Part shown: positions 53,651 through 61,645 of the stretch, piece by piece
How positions within the stretch are numbered: position 1 is the first letter of the stretch
How the letters are laid out: every line of letters begins with the position of its first letter
From: Sporolactobacillus shoreae
GTDB taxonomy: Bacteria; Bacillota; Bacilli; Bacillales; Sporolactobacillaceae
Direction: 5' to 3'
Length of the DNA: 64,000 nucleotides
Assembly: GCF_004684935.1 (NCBI RefSeq)
Contig: NZ_SRJD01000005.1
Coordinates: 124,001-188,000, forward strand
Notes under the pieces: model-generated
Told to the model about the DNA's origin: nothing
The model's database searches: none
Seen by the model: the letters and a program-made list of their open reading frames with translations, nothing else
Translations under genes and position numbers: made by a program

Positions 53651-53983
53651 TTACGGCTTTTCCTTATCTTGTAGTTCCTTCAAATAATCATCCAGATTGT
53701 CGAATCTTTCCTGCATTACGCGCTGGAAGGACCGTATCCATGAATCCAACGCCTGGAATGGCTCGGGCCGGAGCCTATAGATTCGGCGGTTCGCTTCGGC
53801 CTTCACTTCGACAATCCCGCTGTCGCTAAGCACTTTTAGATGCTTCGACGTTTGGGGCTGCTTCAATCCCAGCTGTTCGGTGATTTCCCCCACGGTCAGG
53901 GGGCCGCGGCGCAAGAGTTCGACGATATTCAGACGATTGGGTTCAGACAAAGCGCTCAGTGTCGACACGTTTACGTCTGGCAT
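53651..53983 (-). CDS. ArsR-family regulator of the SRPBCC operon
   Basis: 110 residues: LSEPNRLNIVELLRRGPLTV, recognition helix LKQPQTSKHLKVLSDSGIV and wing RRIYRLRPEPF. No metal-binding cysteines. I chose the ATG at 53983 after GAGGTG; a GTG nine bases earlier overlaps that site. First gene of the two-gene unit. Confidence 0.87.
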   Translation of the reverse strand: MPDVNVSTLSALSEPNRLNIVELLRRGPLTVGEITEQLGLKQPQTSKHLKVLSDSGIVEVKAEANRRIYRLRPEPFQALDSWIRSFQRVMQERFDNLDDYLKELQDKEKP

Positions 53984-54149
53984 GTCACTCACCTCGTCAA
54001 GTGATGGTCGCCAGTAAACTGTCAGTTACATCATCACTAGTAGTATCATCCCGGTGTTTATATTATACGCGAAGAGGAATATTCCTGTCAAGGAATATTA
54101 AAAAACGAAATGTCGTCAACTCAGTGGATCTATACGCCTACAGATTTCA

Positions 54150-54169
54150 TGACAAAAATGTTTTTTCCA
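54150..54169 (-). repeat. 20-bp unit, reverse, diverged
   Basis: Minus strand TGGAAAAAACATTTTTGTCA, 16 of 20 match to the unit at 54809; shares the flank ACAGATTT with the copy at 57210. Confidence 0.4.
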
Positions 54170-54321
54170 TTCTATAATTAGCTGTAAGAAAAAGTCTGTT
54201 GCTGAGTTGACAGATAATACGCATCAAAAAATACCAACAGTACTTATTTAGGCATCAGGGAGGGATTTAACCAGGAAAGTGGATCTGCTGAGCCTACAAT
54301 TCTGTACATTCAGAGAGCCAT

Positions 54322-54447
54322 ATCAACGAGCTTGGAGTCATTATCAATAAAAACGCGGATGCCATCAATAAAAATCTATCACCTATCGATGAACACCGAG
54401 TTTTTATCAATAAGAATGAGAAAAGTATCAGTAAAGCTAAATATTCA
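54322..54447. repeat. Six degenerate 21-bp tandem units
   Basis: Starts at 54322, 54343, 54364, 54385, 54406 and 54427, each beginning ATCAATAAAAA or close. In the plus frame this would read a 7-residue repeat INKNxxx, but there is no start codon and the frame is not a credible gene. Confidence 0.65.
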
Positions 54448-54600
54448 GAACAAATATGCCCATTCATGATCATGATTTTTCTGTTTTTGGACAGAACAAG
54501 CGGGTTCCTTAGTTTACCACTCACATCTCATAAGCGAAAACGATCAGAATATCGTCCCAACCATTTTTTGAGTGCATCATGTCTTGAACAACAGCAGCAA

Positions 54601-54640
54601 AATGAAACAACTTTATTTGTAGTTAAACATCTTTATTGTC
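54601..54640 (+). repeat. Two 20-bp units, forward copy
   Basis: AATGAAACAACTTTATTTGT and AGTTAAACATCTTTATTGTC, followed by GCAGACGAACAATGAT (54663-54678) as in the copies at 55771 and 57828. Confidence 0.6.
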
Positions 54641-54687
54641 ATTCAACACGATAATAGTAATAGCAGACGAACAATGATGCTGATAAA

Positions 54688-54707
54688 TACAAATAAAGTT
54701 GTTTACT
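54688..54707 (-). repeat. 20-bp unit, reverse copy
   Basis: Minus strand AGTAAACAACTTTATTTGTA; its last 17 bases form a perfect inverted repeat with 54605-54621. Confidence 0.65.
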
Positions 54708-54753
54708 CACAAAAGCACAAAACAGCATTCTTCCGGTTAAATAAGTGGCCATT

Positions 54754-54773
54754 TAAAAAAATGGTTGTTTACT
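54754..54773 (-). repeat. 20-bp unit, reverse copy
   Basis: Minus strand AGTAAACAACCATTTTTTTA. Confidence 0.5.
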
Positions 54774-54808
54774 CAAGCTGCAATTCCTTTGATCGCCCAC
54801 AGACATCG

Positions 54809-54828
54809 TGACAAAAAAGTTCTTTACT
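54809..54828 (-). repeat. 20-bp unit, reverse copy
   Basis: Minus strand AGTAAAGAACTTTTTTGTCA, near-identical to the first units at 18145 and 57828. Confidence 0.6.
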
Positions 54829-54936
54829 GATCAATAATTGGAGCAATAACCTATTGTGCAATAAGCAACCAATACCCAAAAACCCAATCGAAAATTTTAA
54901 CGTAGTTGCTTGCAATGTTATCGTGCCCACGGCTTT

Positions 54937-55109
54937 TTAACTGCATTCCGTCCTGCTGCTCCCTTTTGTCACTTCGTTGCTTTTCTTATCCGCATTCCTA
55001 ACCTCTGGGAATAAGAACATGATAAGTGGACAAATCACGCCGAATAGTACCCCACTGAGTATAAGCACAAAGGACATACCGGCACCTACACCACTCCCAA
55101 GATATTGGC
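54937..55109 (-). pseudogene. C-terminal remnant of an MFS_3-type exporter
   Basis: A start-less frame reads GQYLGSGVGAGMSFVLILSG, then VLFGVICPLIMFLFPEVRNA and a hydrophilic tail. This matches the last helix and tail (P.IRN) of MFS_3 exporters. Confidence 0.6.
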
Positions 55110-55126
55110 CTTAATAAGGTACTTTC

Positions 55127-55648
55127 TTAAAACTCTATTTCACTAGAATTTTTTGTATCAGCAAACCAGCGTAAGACTTGGTTGTGGTGATTAATGATTT
55201 GTTGTGCAGTTAAATCTTTTGTATCCCACGTACTATGTGTATCTTTAACTAGCGTGACACCATAACCCATACTAAATGCTCTTCTACAAGTCGTATCAAC
55301 ACATACTTCAGTTTGTATTCCAGTCAGAATCAAATGGTTAATGTTTCTTTTCTTTAGTTCTTCATCTAAATCAGTGTTTAAGAATGAGTCCGGAGTTGCT
55401 TTTTGGATGAAAATATCAGAATCAGTTGGAGTAAGCTCCGGATATATCTCCCACCCTTCTGTTCCATATTCTAATGGTTTTCCAACAGGGGCGTTGTGTT
55501 GGATAAAAAAGATCGGTACATGAGCAGTACGAGCTTTCTGAATTAACATTTTTAAATTACTTATTAGATTTGTTCCGTTATATACTGGATTTTCATCGTA
55601 AAACATACCATTTTGTACATCGATAATTAATAATGCTGTCTTTTGCAT
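55127..55648 (-). CDS. Isochorismatase-fold cysteine hydrolase
   Basis: 173 residues: Asp10 in ALLIIDVQ, Lys in IQKATPDSF, Cys in IQTEVCVDTTCRRA. Strongly similar in layout to the gene at 5923 (GWEIYPELTPTDSDIFIQK versus WEIFPEVDCRDTDIYVNK), so the two are paralogues. AGGAGG lies before the ATG at 55648; the frame extends to 55831 through a repeat, which is not translated. Flanked by reverse repeat units to its left and the forward array at 55771 to its right. Confidence 0.85.
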   Translation of the reverse strand: MQKTALLIIDVQNGMFYDENPVYNGTNLISNLKMLIQKARTAHVPIFFIQHNAPVGKPLEYGTEGWEIYPELTPTDSDIFIQKATPDSFLNTDLDEELKKRNINHLILTGIQTEVCVDTTCRRAFSMGYGVTLVKDTHSTWDTKDLTAQQIINHHNQVLRWFADTKNSSEIEF

Positions 55649-55743
55649 TTTGATTATTCCTCCTATAAAAGAACGCACGTTCCCTTCAAAGGTACAGGAT
55701 AATCTAATTCTTGGCAAGAAAAAAGTAAAATACCACAGTTCAA

Positions 55744-55863
55744 CGATACTGCGCAACATCACCTGTCCTCGGTAAAGGACTTTTTTGTCCAGTAAACAAC
55801 TTTTTTTGCAAGTAAAGCACTTTATTTCCATGCGACAATAGATAAAAGCAGACGAACAATGAT
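55744..55863 (+). repeat. 120-bp repeat copy containing three 20-bp units
   Basis: Differs from 57801-57920 at about seven positions. Units at 55771, 55791 and 55811: GGTAAAGGACTTTTTTGTCC, AGTAAACAACTTTTTTTGCA, AGTAAAGCACTTTATTTCCA. Ends in AAAAGCAGACGAACAATGAT. Confidence 0.85.
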
Positions 55864-56024
55864 TGTAGTTTTAGAATAAAGTTTGATCAAAAATACCTCA
55901 TAAGCCCACATCTTGCGTTAACTTAAAGGAACCCGTTTCGAAAATAAGAAGTCGTCAATGTAGTGGGAACAAAGTGCCAACAGTTGGCATATCAATTCTT
56001 CAATTCACGCTCTCTAAGTGAATA

Positions 56025-56780
56025 TTAAATCTCTCCCCAATATAACTCCGTTTCATATATATAAGGTACTTTACCGTTTTTCTCATATCGATTAAATAAC
56101 TTTTTTAATTCATCCATCATAGGTTCGTAGTTAGGATGTTCAGGCATAGGCGTATAGGAGGAAGACATGATTCTTCCACGTAGACCTTCAAAATCAAATA
56201 ATTGTTGTATTTTAAAAACGGACTTTTCCATAGTGTTTTCTTTAAAGAATAATTGCAATTCATCTTCCGAAATGTTTTTATGATTCACTTCGGAATAATC
56301 AATACCATAGTGAAGCAATAAATGTTCTATCCCTTCTAAAAAAGGGGTTCCTTTTATTTGACGTGTATTCCAAACTAAAATAACCTTACCACGTTCTTTA
56401 AGAATTCGTTTAAATTCCATTTTTGTAACAGTACGATCGAACCAATGGAACGATTGTGCACAAACTATAAAATCTACGGAATTGTCACGTAAACATGTTG
56501 ATTCTGCTGAACCTGCCACAGCACGAAAGTTCGTTTCATGTCCAAGTATTTGCACAGAAGCTTCTCGCATTTCCTGATTGGGTTCTACTCCAATAACTTT
56601 AGTACCTCTTTCAACTAATAATTTTGAGAATATTCCTGTTCCTGACCCAATATCAGCCACGGTCGAATTCTCATCAAGTTTGACAATATCATATAAATAA
56701 TCAATTGCATCACTAGGATATGTTGGACGATACTTCACATAATCCTTAACCCTGTTTGAAAATGATTGTTTTATGCCCAT
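56025..56780 (-). CDS. Class I SAM-dependent methyltransferase
   Basis: 251 residues. Motif I VADIGSGTGIF (about 41-51) binds SAM, with the acidic end of beta2 in VIGVEPNQEM; motif III region is DFIVCAQSFHWFD. This is the methyltransferase_11/25 type that includes many small-molecule and quinone methylases. GGAGGAG precedes the ATG. The substrate is unknown; AT-rich and isolated, probably acquired. Confidence 0.85.
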   Translation of the reverse strand: MGIKQSFSNRVKDYVKYRPTYPSDAIDYLYDIVKLDENSTVADIGSGTGIFSKLLVERGTKVIGVEPNQEMREASVQILGHETNFRAVAGSAESTCLRDNSVDFIVCAQSFHWFDRTVTKMEFKRILKERGKVILVWNTRQIKGTPFLEGIEHLLLHYGIDYSEVNHKNISEDELQLFFKENTMEKSVFKIQQLFDFEGLRGRIMSSSYTPMPEHPNYEPMMDELKKLFNRYEKNGKVPYIYETELYWGEI

Positions 56781-56799
56781 TACCTACCATACTCCTCCA

Positions 56800-57103
56800 T
56801 TTGTATTTTAGGTTTTTTCAGTAGAAAAGGATTGTCTATGTATCGAATATATCCATCTGAATCTGCAATCAGCCCTTCTTGATACAAAACGCACCCTTTA
56901 GTTGCAAAAACTTTACTAAACCTGGGTCTTTACTTATAAGGCAACCAAGGTTTGCCTGTTAACGGCTGTATCTTCTTCAAGAAACGCTTTTTCTATCATA
57001 TCAAATTGGGTTAATTAACATCGTTGGCTAACATGTCCCATAACTTTTCGCTAATAAGTATTCGTTTGTCCCAATGATTTTTAATGCCTGTCAAACCACA
57101 CAT
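56800..57103 (-). pseudogene. Unidentified decayed coding sequence
   Basis: Pieces in different frames read MCGLTGIKNHWDKRILISEK, MIEKAFLEEDTAVNRQTLV, SKDPGLVKFLQLKGAFCIKK and GLIADSDGYIRYIDNPFLLK. Composition is protein-like and the pieces follow each other, but I do not recognise a family. Confidence 0.35.
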
Positions 57104-57209
57104 CGACCTTTTGGCTGATGTTTTTTGCTGAAAATTCCAGTTTCAACTTTATTTATCCTTAACAACTGTTCATTTATGCAGCCATTCCATGATTCACCCA
57201 CAGATTTAA

Positions 57210-57229
57210 TAACAAAAAAATCCTTCACT
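57210..57229 (-). repeat. 20-bp unit, reverse copy left of a GNAT gene
   Basis: Minus strand AGTGAAGGATTTTTTTGTTA; shares the flank CCCACAGATTT with the copies at 54150 and 54809. Confidence 0.45.
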
Positions 57230-57295
57230 GCCCTATAATTAAAGAAATGAACTACTGCGCAGCTGCCGAATATTGAGCAATAGGAGATAAATGAT

Positions 57296-57757
57296 TTGAA
57301 ATCAATAAGAAAAGCCGACATAGACGAACTTAATGCCGTTTATATGATGGGATATGATTCTTGGGGAAAAGGACTTTCAAAAGATGATTATATTAAATTG
57401 TGCCATCAGTCTCCAAAATATCCAACGGGAACATGGTTTATATTGGAAGAAGAAGGAAAATTATTGAGTTCTCTTATCATCTATCATCTTAACAACAGTC
57501 TAATTGGTATCGGCTCCGTTGCTACAGCAGTTGACGTTAGAAAACAGGGAAACGCGACTATATTACTGAAAAAGATAATTGATTTGTTTCCAAAAGGAAC
57601 AGTTTTTTGCTTGTATAGTGATGTTGAGCCTAAAATATATGAAAGAATTGGATTTAAATCTGTTGCAGAAGAAAATCAGCCATACCATGATACAGTATTG
57701 ATGTATTATCCTGACAATTTTAATTTTGAACAGAACAGTTACCCTAAATATTTTTGA
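57296..57757 (+). CDS. GNAT-family N-acetyltransferase
   Basis: 153 residues; strand LEEEGKLLSSLIIYHL, loop VDVRKQGNATILLKKII and end PKIYERIGFKSV are GNAT-like, with a degenerate acetyl-CoA loop (RKQGNA). The start is TTG at 57296, eight bases after AGGAGA. It is the only plus-strand gene in this part and is bracketed by outward-pointing repeat units at 57210 and 57828. Confidence 0.75.
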   Translation: MKSIRKADIDELNAVYMMGYDSWGKGLSKDDYIKLCHQSPKYPTGTWFILEEEGKLLSSLIIYHLNNSLIGIGSVATAVDVRKQGNATILLKKIIDLFPKGTVFCLYSDVEPKIYERIGFKSVAEENQPYHDTVLMYYPDNFNFEQNSYPKYF

Positions 57758-57800
57758 TCGTCTTAATGCTGATTTTACTTTTTCTTGTTGCACTGTACGA

Positions 57801-57920
57801 CGATACTGCGCAACATCACCTATCCTCAGTAAAGGACTTTTTTGTCCAGTAAACAACTTTTTTTGCAAGTAAAGAATTTTATTTCCACACGACAATAGAA
57901 AAAAGCAGACGAACAATGAT
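57801..57920 (+). repeat. 120-bp repeat copy containing three 20-bp units, abutting glmS terminator
   Basis: Units at 57828, 57848 and 57868: AGTAAAGGACTTTTTTGTCC, AGTAAACAACTTTTTTTGCA, AGTAAAGAATTTTATTTCCA. The last 20 bases are one arm of the glmS terminator. Confidence 0.85.
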
Positions 57921-57936
57921 ACATTCGTCTGCTTTT
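57899..57936 (-). terminator. Intrinsic terminator of glmS
   Basis: AAAAGCAGACGAA pairs with TTCGTCTGCTTTT, followed on the minus strand by TTCTATTG. Confidence 0.85.
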
Positions 57937-57940
57937 ACTA

Positions 57941-59746
57941 TTATTCCACCGTTACCGACTTGGCAAGGTTTCTTGGTTTATCAACATCGCATTCGTTCTG
58001 CAGGGCCGCGTAGTAAGCGATCAGCTGCAGAGGAATGGCGCAAACAAGTGGTGTATAGGTTTTGTGCACTTTCGGGAGCACGATTTGGTCGCCCGGCTGC
58101 TCCGTGACACCTTCCATGCTGATGATGCAGGTGTGGGCGCCACGGGCAAGGACTTCTTCGACATTATTGCGGATGCTGTTATTAACGTTCTCTTGTGTGG
58201 CAAAAGCGAGAACCGGTGTGCCGTTTTCGATCAACGCGATCGTGCCGTGCTTAAGTTCGCCACCGGCAAACCCTTCCGCCTGAATATAGGAAATTTCCTT
58301 CAGCTTCAGAGCGGCTTCCATGCAGACATAGTAGTCGAGGCCGCGGCCGATGTAGAAAGCGTTGCGCGTGATTGACAGAAAGTCGCGGGCGATTTCCTTC
58401 AGCTGTGCTTTATCATCGACCATCTGCTCCATCGCCTGAGCGGCGATGCTCAGCTCGTGGACGGGGTCGAAATCAAGAGCAAGCCCTTTTCTTCCGGCGG
58501 TTGCCACCGCGATGAACGAAAGGACGGCCATTTGGGCCGTATAGGCCTTCGTTGAGGCAACAGCGATCTCCGGTCCCGCGTAGAGCAGCATTTTGTAATC
58601 TGCTTCACGGTACAGCGTTGAGCCTTCGACATTAGTCAGCGTCAGCGTCGGGTAACCCATTTTCTTTACCTTCACAAGCACAGCCCGGCTGTCCGCCGTT
58701 TCTCCGCTCTGCGAGATGAACAGGAACAAGGGATTCTTTGACAGAAGTGGCATATTATAAGAGAACTCACTCGAAATATGCACTTCAGTCGGAATGCCGG
58801 CCAGATGCTCGATCAGATGTTTTCCGACAAGTCCCGCGTGATAGCTTGTGCCGCAGGCAATAATATACAGACGGTCGCAATCTGTGACAGCCTGAATGAC
58901 GTCCGGGTCCACCGTGATTTTTCCATTGTCGCCGCTGTACTTCTGAATCAGTCTGCGGATCACAGCCGGCTGTTCGTCGATTTCTTTCAGCATGTAGTGC
59001 GGATACGCGCCTTTTTCCGTATCATGCGCATCAAACGATACTGTATAAGGCTCACGTGTTTTGACGTTTCCATCCAGATCCTTGATCGTATAGCTGTCTC
59101 TCGCCAGCTCGACAATTTCCTCATCCATCAGTTCAACGTACTGTTTCGTCTGCTGAATCATAGCTGTAGCGTCACTGGCTACAACGTTGAAACCATCGCC
59201 TGTACCGATCAGAAGCGGACTTTTATTTTTAGCCACATACAGCATATCGCTGTTTTCAGAATCAAGCAGCGCGATCGCGTATGATCCGTCGATGAACTTC
59301 AGCGTTTTCCGCAGCGCTTCTTCAACACCCAGTCCATTTTCTACAAAATGCTCAATCACCTGAACAACGACTTCCGTATCCGTGTCACTCTTCAATGTCA
59401 CATCGGGAATATACTCTGCTTTCAGTTGGCTGAAGTTTTCAATAACCCCGTTGTGGACGATCGTAAAACGTCCGGAAGCGCTCTGATGCGGGTGGGCATT
59501 GCGTCTGTTCGGCACGCCGTGTGTCGCCCAGCGCGTATGACCGATACCGAGTGTTGATTGAACGGCAGGATCAACAATTTTCCGCAAAACATCAATCCGA
59601 CCCTTTTCCTTAAAAACATGGACACCATCGCTATTGAGCAAGGCAATGCCTGCCGAGTCATAACCCCGGTATTCAAGATTGCTGAGTCCCTTCAGCAAAA
59701 TGTCGCGTGCATCCTTATCGCCAATATAGCCTACAATACCGCACAT
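57941..59746 (-). CDS. glmS: Glutamine-fructose-6-phosphate aminotransferase GlmS
   Basis: Makes glucosamine-6-phosphate from fructose-6-phosphate and glutamine, the entry to peptidoglycan amino sugars. 601 residues: Cys2 nucleophile in MCGIVGYIG, class II amidotransferase domain (1 to about 220) with GHTRWATHG, then two SIS sugar-isomerase domains ([19 protein letters not shown]) and the C-terminal [11 protein letters not shown] that closes the sugar site. GAGGAGGGA precedes the ATG at 59746. Controlled by a glmS ribozyme in its leader. Confidence 0.98.
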   Translation of the reverse strand: MCGIVGYIGDKDARDILLKGLSNLEYRGYDSAGIALLNSDGVHVFKEKGRIDVLRKIVDPAVQSTLGIGHTRWATHGVPNRRNAHPHQSASGRFTIVHNGVIENFSQLKAEYIPDVTLKSDTDTEVVVQVIEHFVENGLGVEEALRKTLKFIDGSYAIALLDSENSDMLYVAKNKSPLLIGTGDGFNVVASDATAMIQQTKQYVELMDEEIVELARDSYTIKDLDGNVKTREPYTVSFDAHDTEKGAYPHYMLKEIDEQPAVIRRLIQKYSGDNGKITVDPDVIQAVTDCDRLYIIACGTSYHAGLVGKHLIEHLAGIPTEVHISSEFSYNMPLLSKNPLFLFISQSGETADSRAVLVKVKKMGYPTLTLTNVEGSTLYREADYKMLLYAGPEIAVASTKAYTAQMAVLSFIAVATAGRKGLALDFDPVHELSIAAQAMEQMVDDKAQLKEIARDFLSITRNAFYIGRGLDYYVCMEAALKLKEISYIQAEGFAGGELKHGTIALIENGTPVLAFATQENVNNSIRNNVEEVLARGAHTCIISMEGVTEQPGDQIVLPKVHKTYTPLVCAIPLQLIAYYAALQNECDVDKPRNLAKSVTVE

Positions 59747-59765
59747 AGGATTCCCTCCTCGTGAG

Positions 59766-59980
59766 GCAAGAAAGCCTTGGGGGTTGAAATCTTGCCCCAC
59801 TTGTTCAAATTGGTTTATGCCTGCTGTCCGGCTTCTGTACAGAAAGTTGCCCTCCTGTTTTGTGCTCGGACTAACGGCTGCAAGCAATCCGAGAGGCATC
59901 CGCCGAATCTTTCGATAAACCTCTCCCTCGTCAACTATTCCTGTGTTTCTCCGTCTGCCGGAATAGTCCAGGCGCTTTAT
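59766..59980 (-). ncRNA. glmS ribozyme (metabolite-activated self-cleaving riboswitch)
   Basis: On the minus strand AAAGCGCCTGGAC (cleavage before the G at 59975), then GTTGACGAGG, GGTTTATCGAA and TTCGGCGGATGCCTC follow in the order of the conserved core. Glucosamine-6-phosphate would act as cofactor for cleavage, leading to mRNA decay. The 3' boundary near the hairpin GGCAAGA/TCTTGCC is approximate. Confidence 0.95.
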
Positions 59981-60043
59981 ATTTAGTTATACGACCCTCT
60001 TTTCCATTTCCGAGTAAAGCTCAATCTGTTCACAATCAATCAA

Positions 60044-60072
60044 ATTTTACTTAAAATCAAGGACACTGTCAA
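60044..60072 (-). promoter_or_regulatory. SigA promoter of glmS
   Basis: TTGACA (60067-60072), 17-base spacer, TAAAAT (60044-60049); start near 60037, about 60 bases before the ribozyme. Confidence 0.8.
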
Positions 60073-60179
60073 TCAGAGGCTGATTCATTACACTTCCTAT
60101 ATATATTCGCACAGATCATATCCGGTGATACTGAAACATACCCTATGCTTAGAAAGCTGCTAAAGCCGGGTTCCGTTAA

Positions 60180-61538
60180 TTATCCCTGGATCTGACCGTC
60201 GATTTCTTTCACAACAGACTGGGCGATCCGGTCAACATAAGCAGCACATTCTTCTTCCGTCGGTGCTTCTGCCATAACGCGGATCAGCGACTCGGTGCCG
60301 GACGGGCGGACCAGAATGCGTCCGTCACCAGCCATTTCGTCTTCTACCTGCTTAATGGTTTCGGCGACTGCCTGATTATCCGTGACATGAAACTTGTCGA
60401 CAACCCGAATGTTGACCAGTTTCTGAGGATACGTACGGACACCGGACGCCAGTTCAGATAGCTTCTTGCCGGTCACTTTCATGATGCTGACAAGCTGCAG
60501 AGCGGTTAGCATGCCATCTCCTGTTGTCGCGTAATCCAGAAATATGATATGTCCGGACTGTTCGCCGCCAAGCGAGTAGCCGCCTGCACGCATTTCTTCC
60601 ATGACATACCGGTCGCCGACCGTCGTCTGTTTGGTTTCGATCTGGGCCGTCTGCAAAGCCTTATAAAGACCCAGATTGCTCATGACCGTAGTCACCAGTG
60701 TATTTTTATTCAACTGGCCCTGTGATTTCAAATACGTGGCGCAGATATACATAATCTTATCGCCGTCAATCACGTTGCCCAGTTCATCCACAGCGATCAG
60801 CCGGTCACCATCGCCGTCAAAAGCGAGTCCGCAGTCCGCGCCTTTTTCCTGAACAAACGCGGCGAGTGCTTCCGGATGTGTCGATCCGACACCATCATTG
60901 ATATTTTTCCCATTAGGCGATGTACCGATTGTCACAATATCCGCTTCCAGGTCTGCGAACAGATGGGGAGCGAGCGAGCTGGTCGAGCCGTTGGCGCAGT
61001 CCAGAGCGATGCTCATTGATGAGAAGTCGTCTTCCTGAATCGTTGTTTTCAGGAACTGCAGATATTTTTGGCTGCCTTCAAAATAATCGCTTGAAGTGCC
61101 GAGATTTCCGCCAACCGGGCGCGGAAGATCATCCGTCTCCTTTGCCAGAAGCGATTCAATATCCTCTTCAACTTCATCGCTGAGCTTGAAGCCGTCACTG
61201 CCGATAAATTTGATCCCATTATCCGCAAAAGGATTGTGCGAAGCCGAAATCATGATGCCAGCGCTGGCGTCCATGGCCTTTGTTAGATAGGCAACACCGG
61301 GAGTAGAGATCACGCCCAGTCTCATGACTTCAACACCGATTGAGAGCAGTCCCGCATTCAGCGCGTCTTCGAGCATGTTCCCTGAAATACGGGTATCGCG
61401 CCCGACCAATACTTTCGGGTGCTCCGTCGTCTTGGTCAGAACATAGCCTCCCGCTCTTCCGAGTTTAAAGGCCAGTTCCGGTGTCAGGCCTTCATTTGCA
61501 ATTCCTCTGACACCGTCGGTTCCAAAATACTTTGCCAT
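60180..61538 (-). CDS. glmM: Phosphoglucosamine mutase GlmM
   Basis: Converts glucosamine-6-phosphate to glucosamine-1-phosphate, the step after GlmS. 452 residues: Ser100 in ISASHNP is the phosphoserine, FDGDGDR binds Mg2+, GEQSGH and [11 protein letters not shown] bind sugar and phosphate. I chose the ATG at 61538 (MAKYFGTDG) after AGGAGCG. In Bacillales GlmM also interacts with CdaA and lowers c-di-AMP synthesis. It is third gene of the cdaA-cdaR-glmM unit. Confidence 0.97.
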   Translation of the reverse strand: MAKYFGTDGVRGIANEGLTPELAFKLGRAGGYVLTKTTEHPKVLVGRDTRISGNMLEDALNAGLLSIGVEVMRLGVISTPGVAYLTKAMDASAGIMISASHNPFADNGIKFIGSDGFKLSDEVEEDIESLLAKETDDLPRPVGGNLGTSSDYFEGSQKYLQFLKTTIQEDDFSSMSIALDCANGSTSSLAPHLFADLEADIVTIGTSPNGKNINDGVGSTHPEALAAFVQEKGADCGLAFDGDGDRLIAVDELGNVIDGDKIMYICATYLKSQGQLNKNTLVTTVMSNLGLYKALQTAQIETKQTTVGDRYVMEEMRAGGYSLGGEQSGHIIFLDYATTGDGMLTALQLVSIMKVTGKKLSELASGVRTYPQKLVNIRVVDKFHVTDNQAVAETIKQVEDEMAGDGRILVRPSGTESLIRVMAEAPTEEECAAYVDRIAQSVVKEIDGQIQG

Positions 61539-61645
61539 TTTTCTAATCGCTCCTATCTTTCCGCTCGTCCGAGCTCGCCGCTCTATTTTAAACTCCGGTA
61601 TTCTTTCTGTCAAAATAATGATTTAGCGTCCCCAAGTTGCAAGAA

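Larger units (their letters stand above)
53984..55126. other. 1.1-kb repeat-rich, gene-free stretch
   Basis: Contains 20-bp dispersed units (54150, 54601, 54688, 54754, 54809), a 21-bp tandem array (54322-54447) and an MFS remnant (54937-55109). No complete gene was found. Confidence 0.6.
56781..57295. other. Gene-free stretch with an unidentified coding remnant and a repeat unit
   Basis: On the minus strand 56800-57103 reads as broken coding pieces; the reverse repeat unit is at 57210. Nothing else seen. Confidence 0.45.

Noticed and set aside
54294-54524. Minus-strand 76-codon frame over the 21-bp array
   Set aside because: The frame is a by-product of the 21-bp period, which cannot produce stops if one unit has none; no ribosome site.
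55649-55831. 61-codon N-terminal extension of the isochorismatase
   Set aside because: It reads through the 20-bp repeat units, while an AGGAGG site lies directly before the ATG at 55648.
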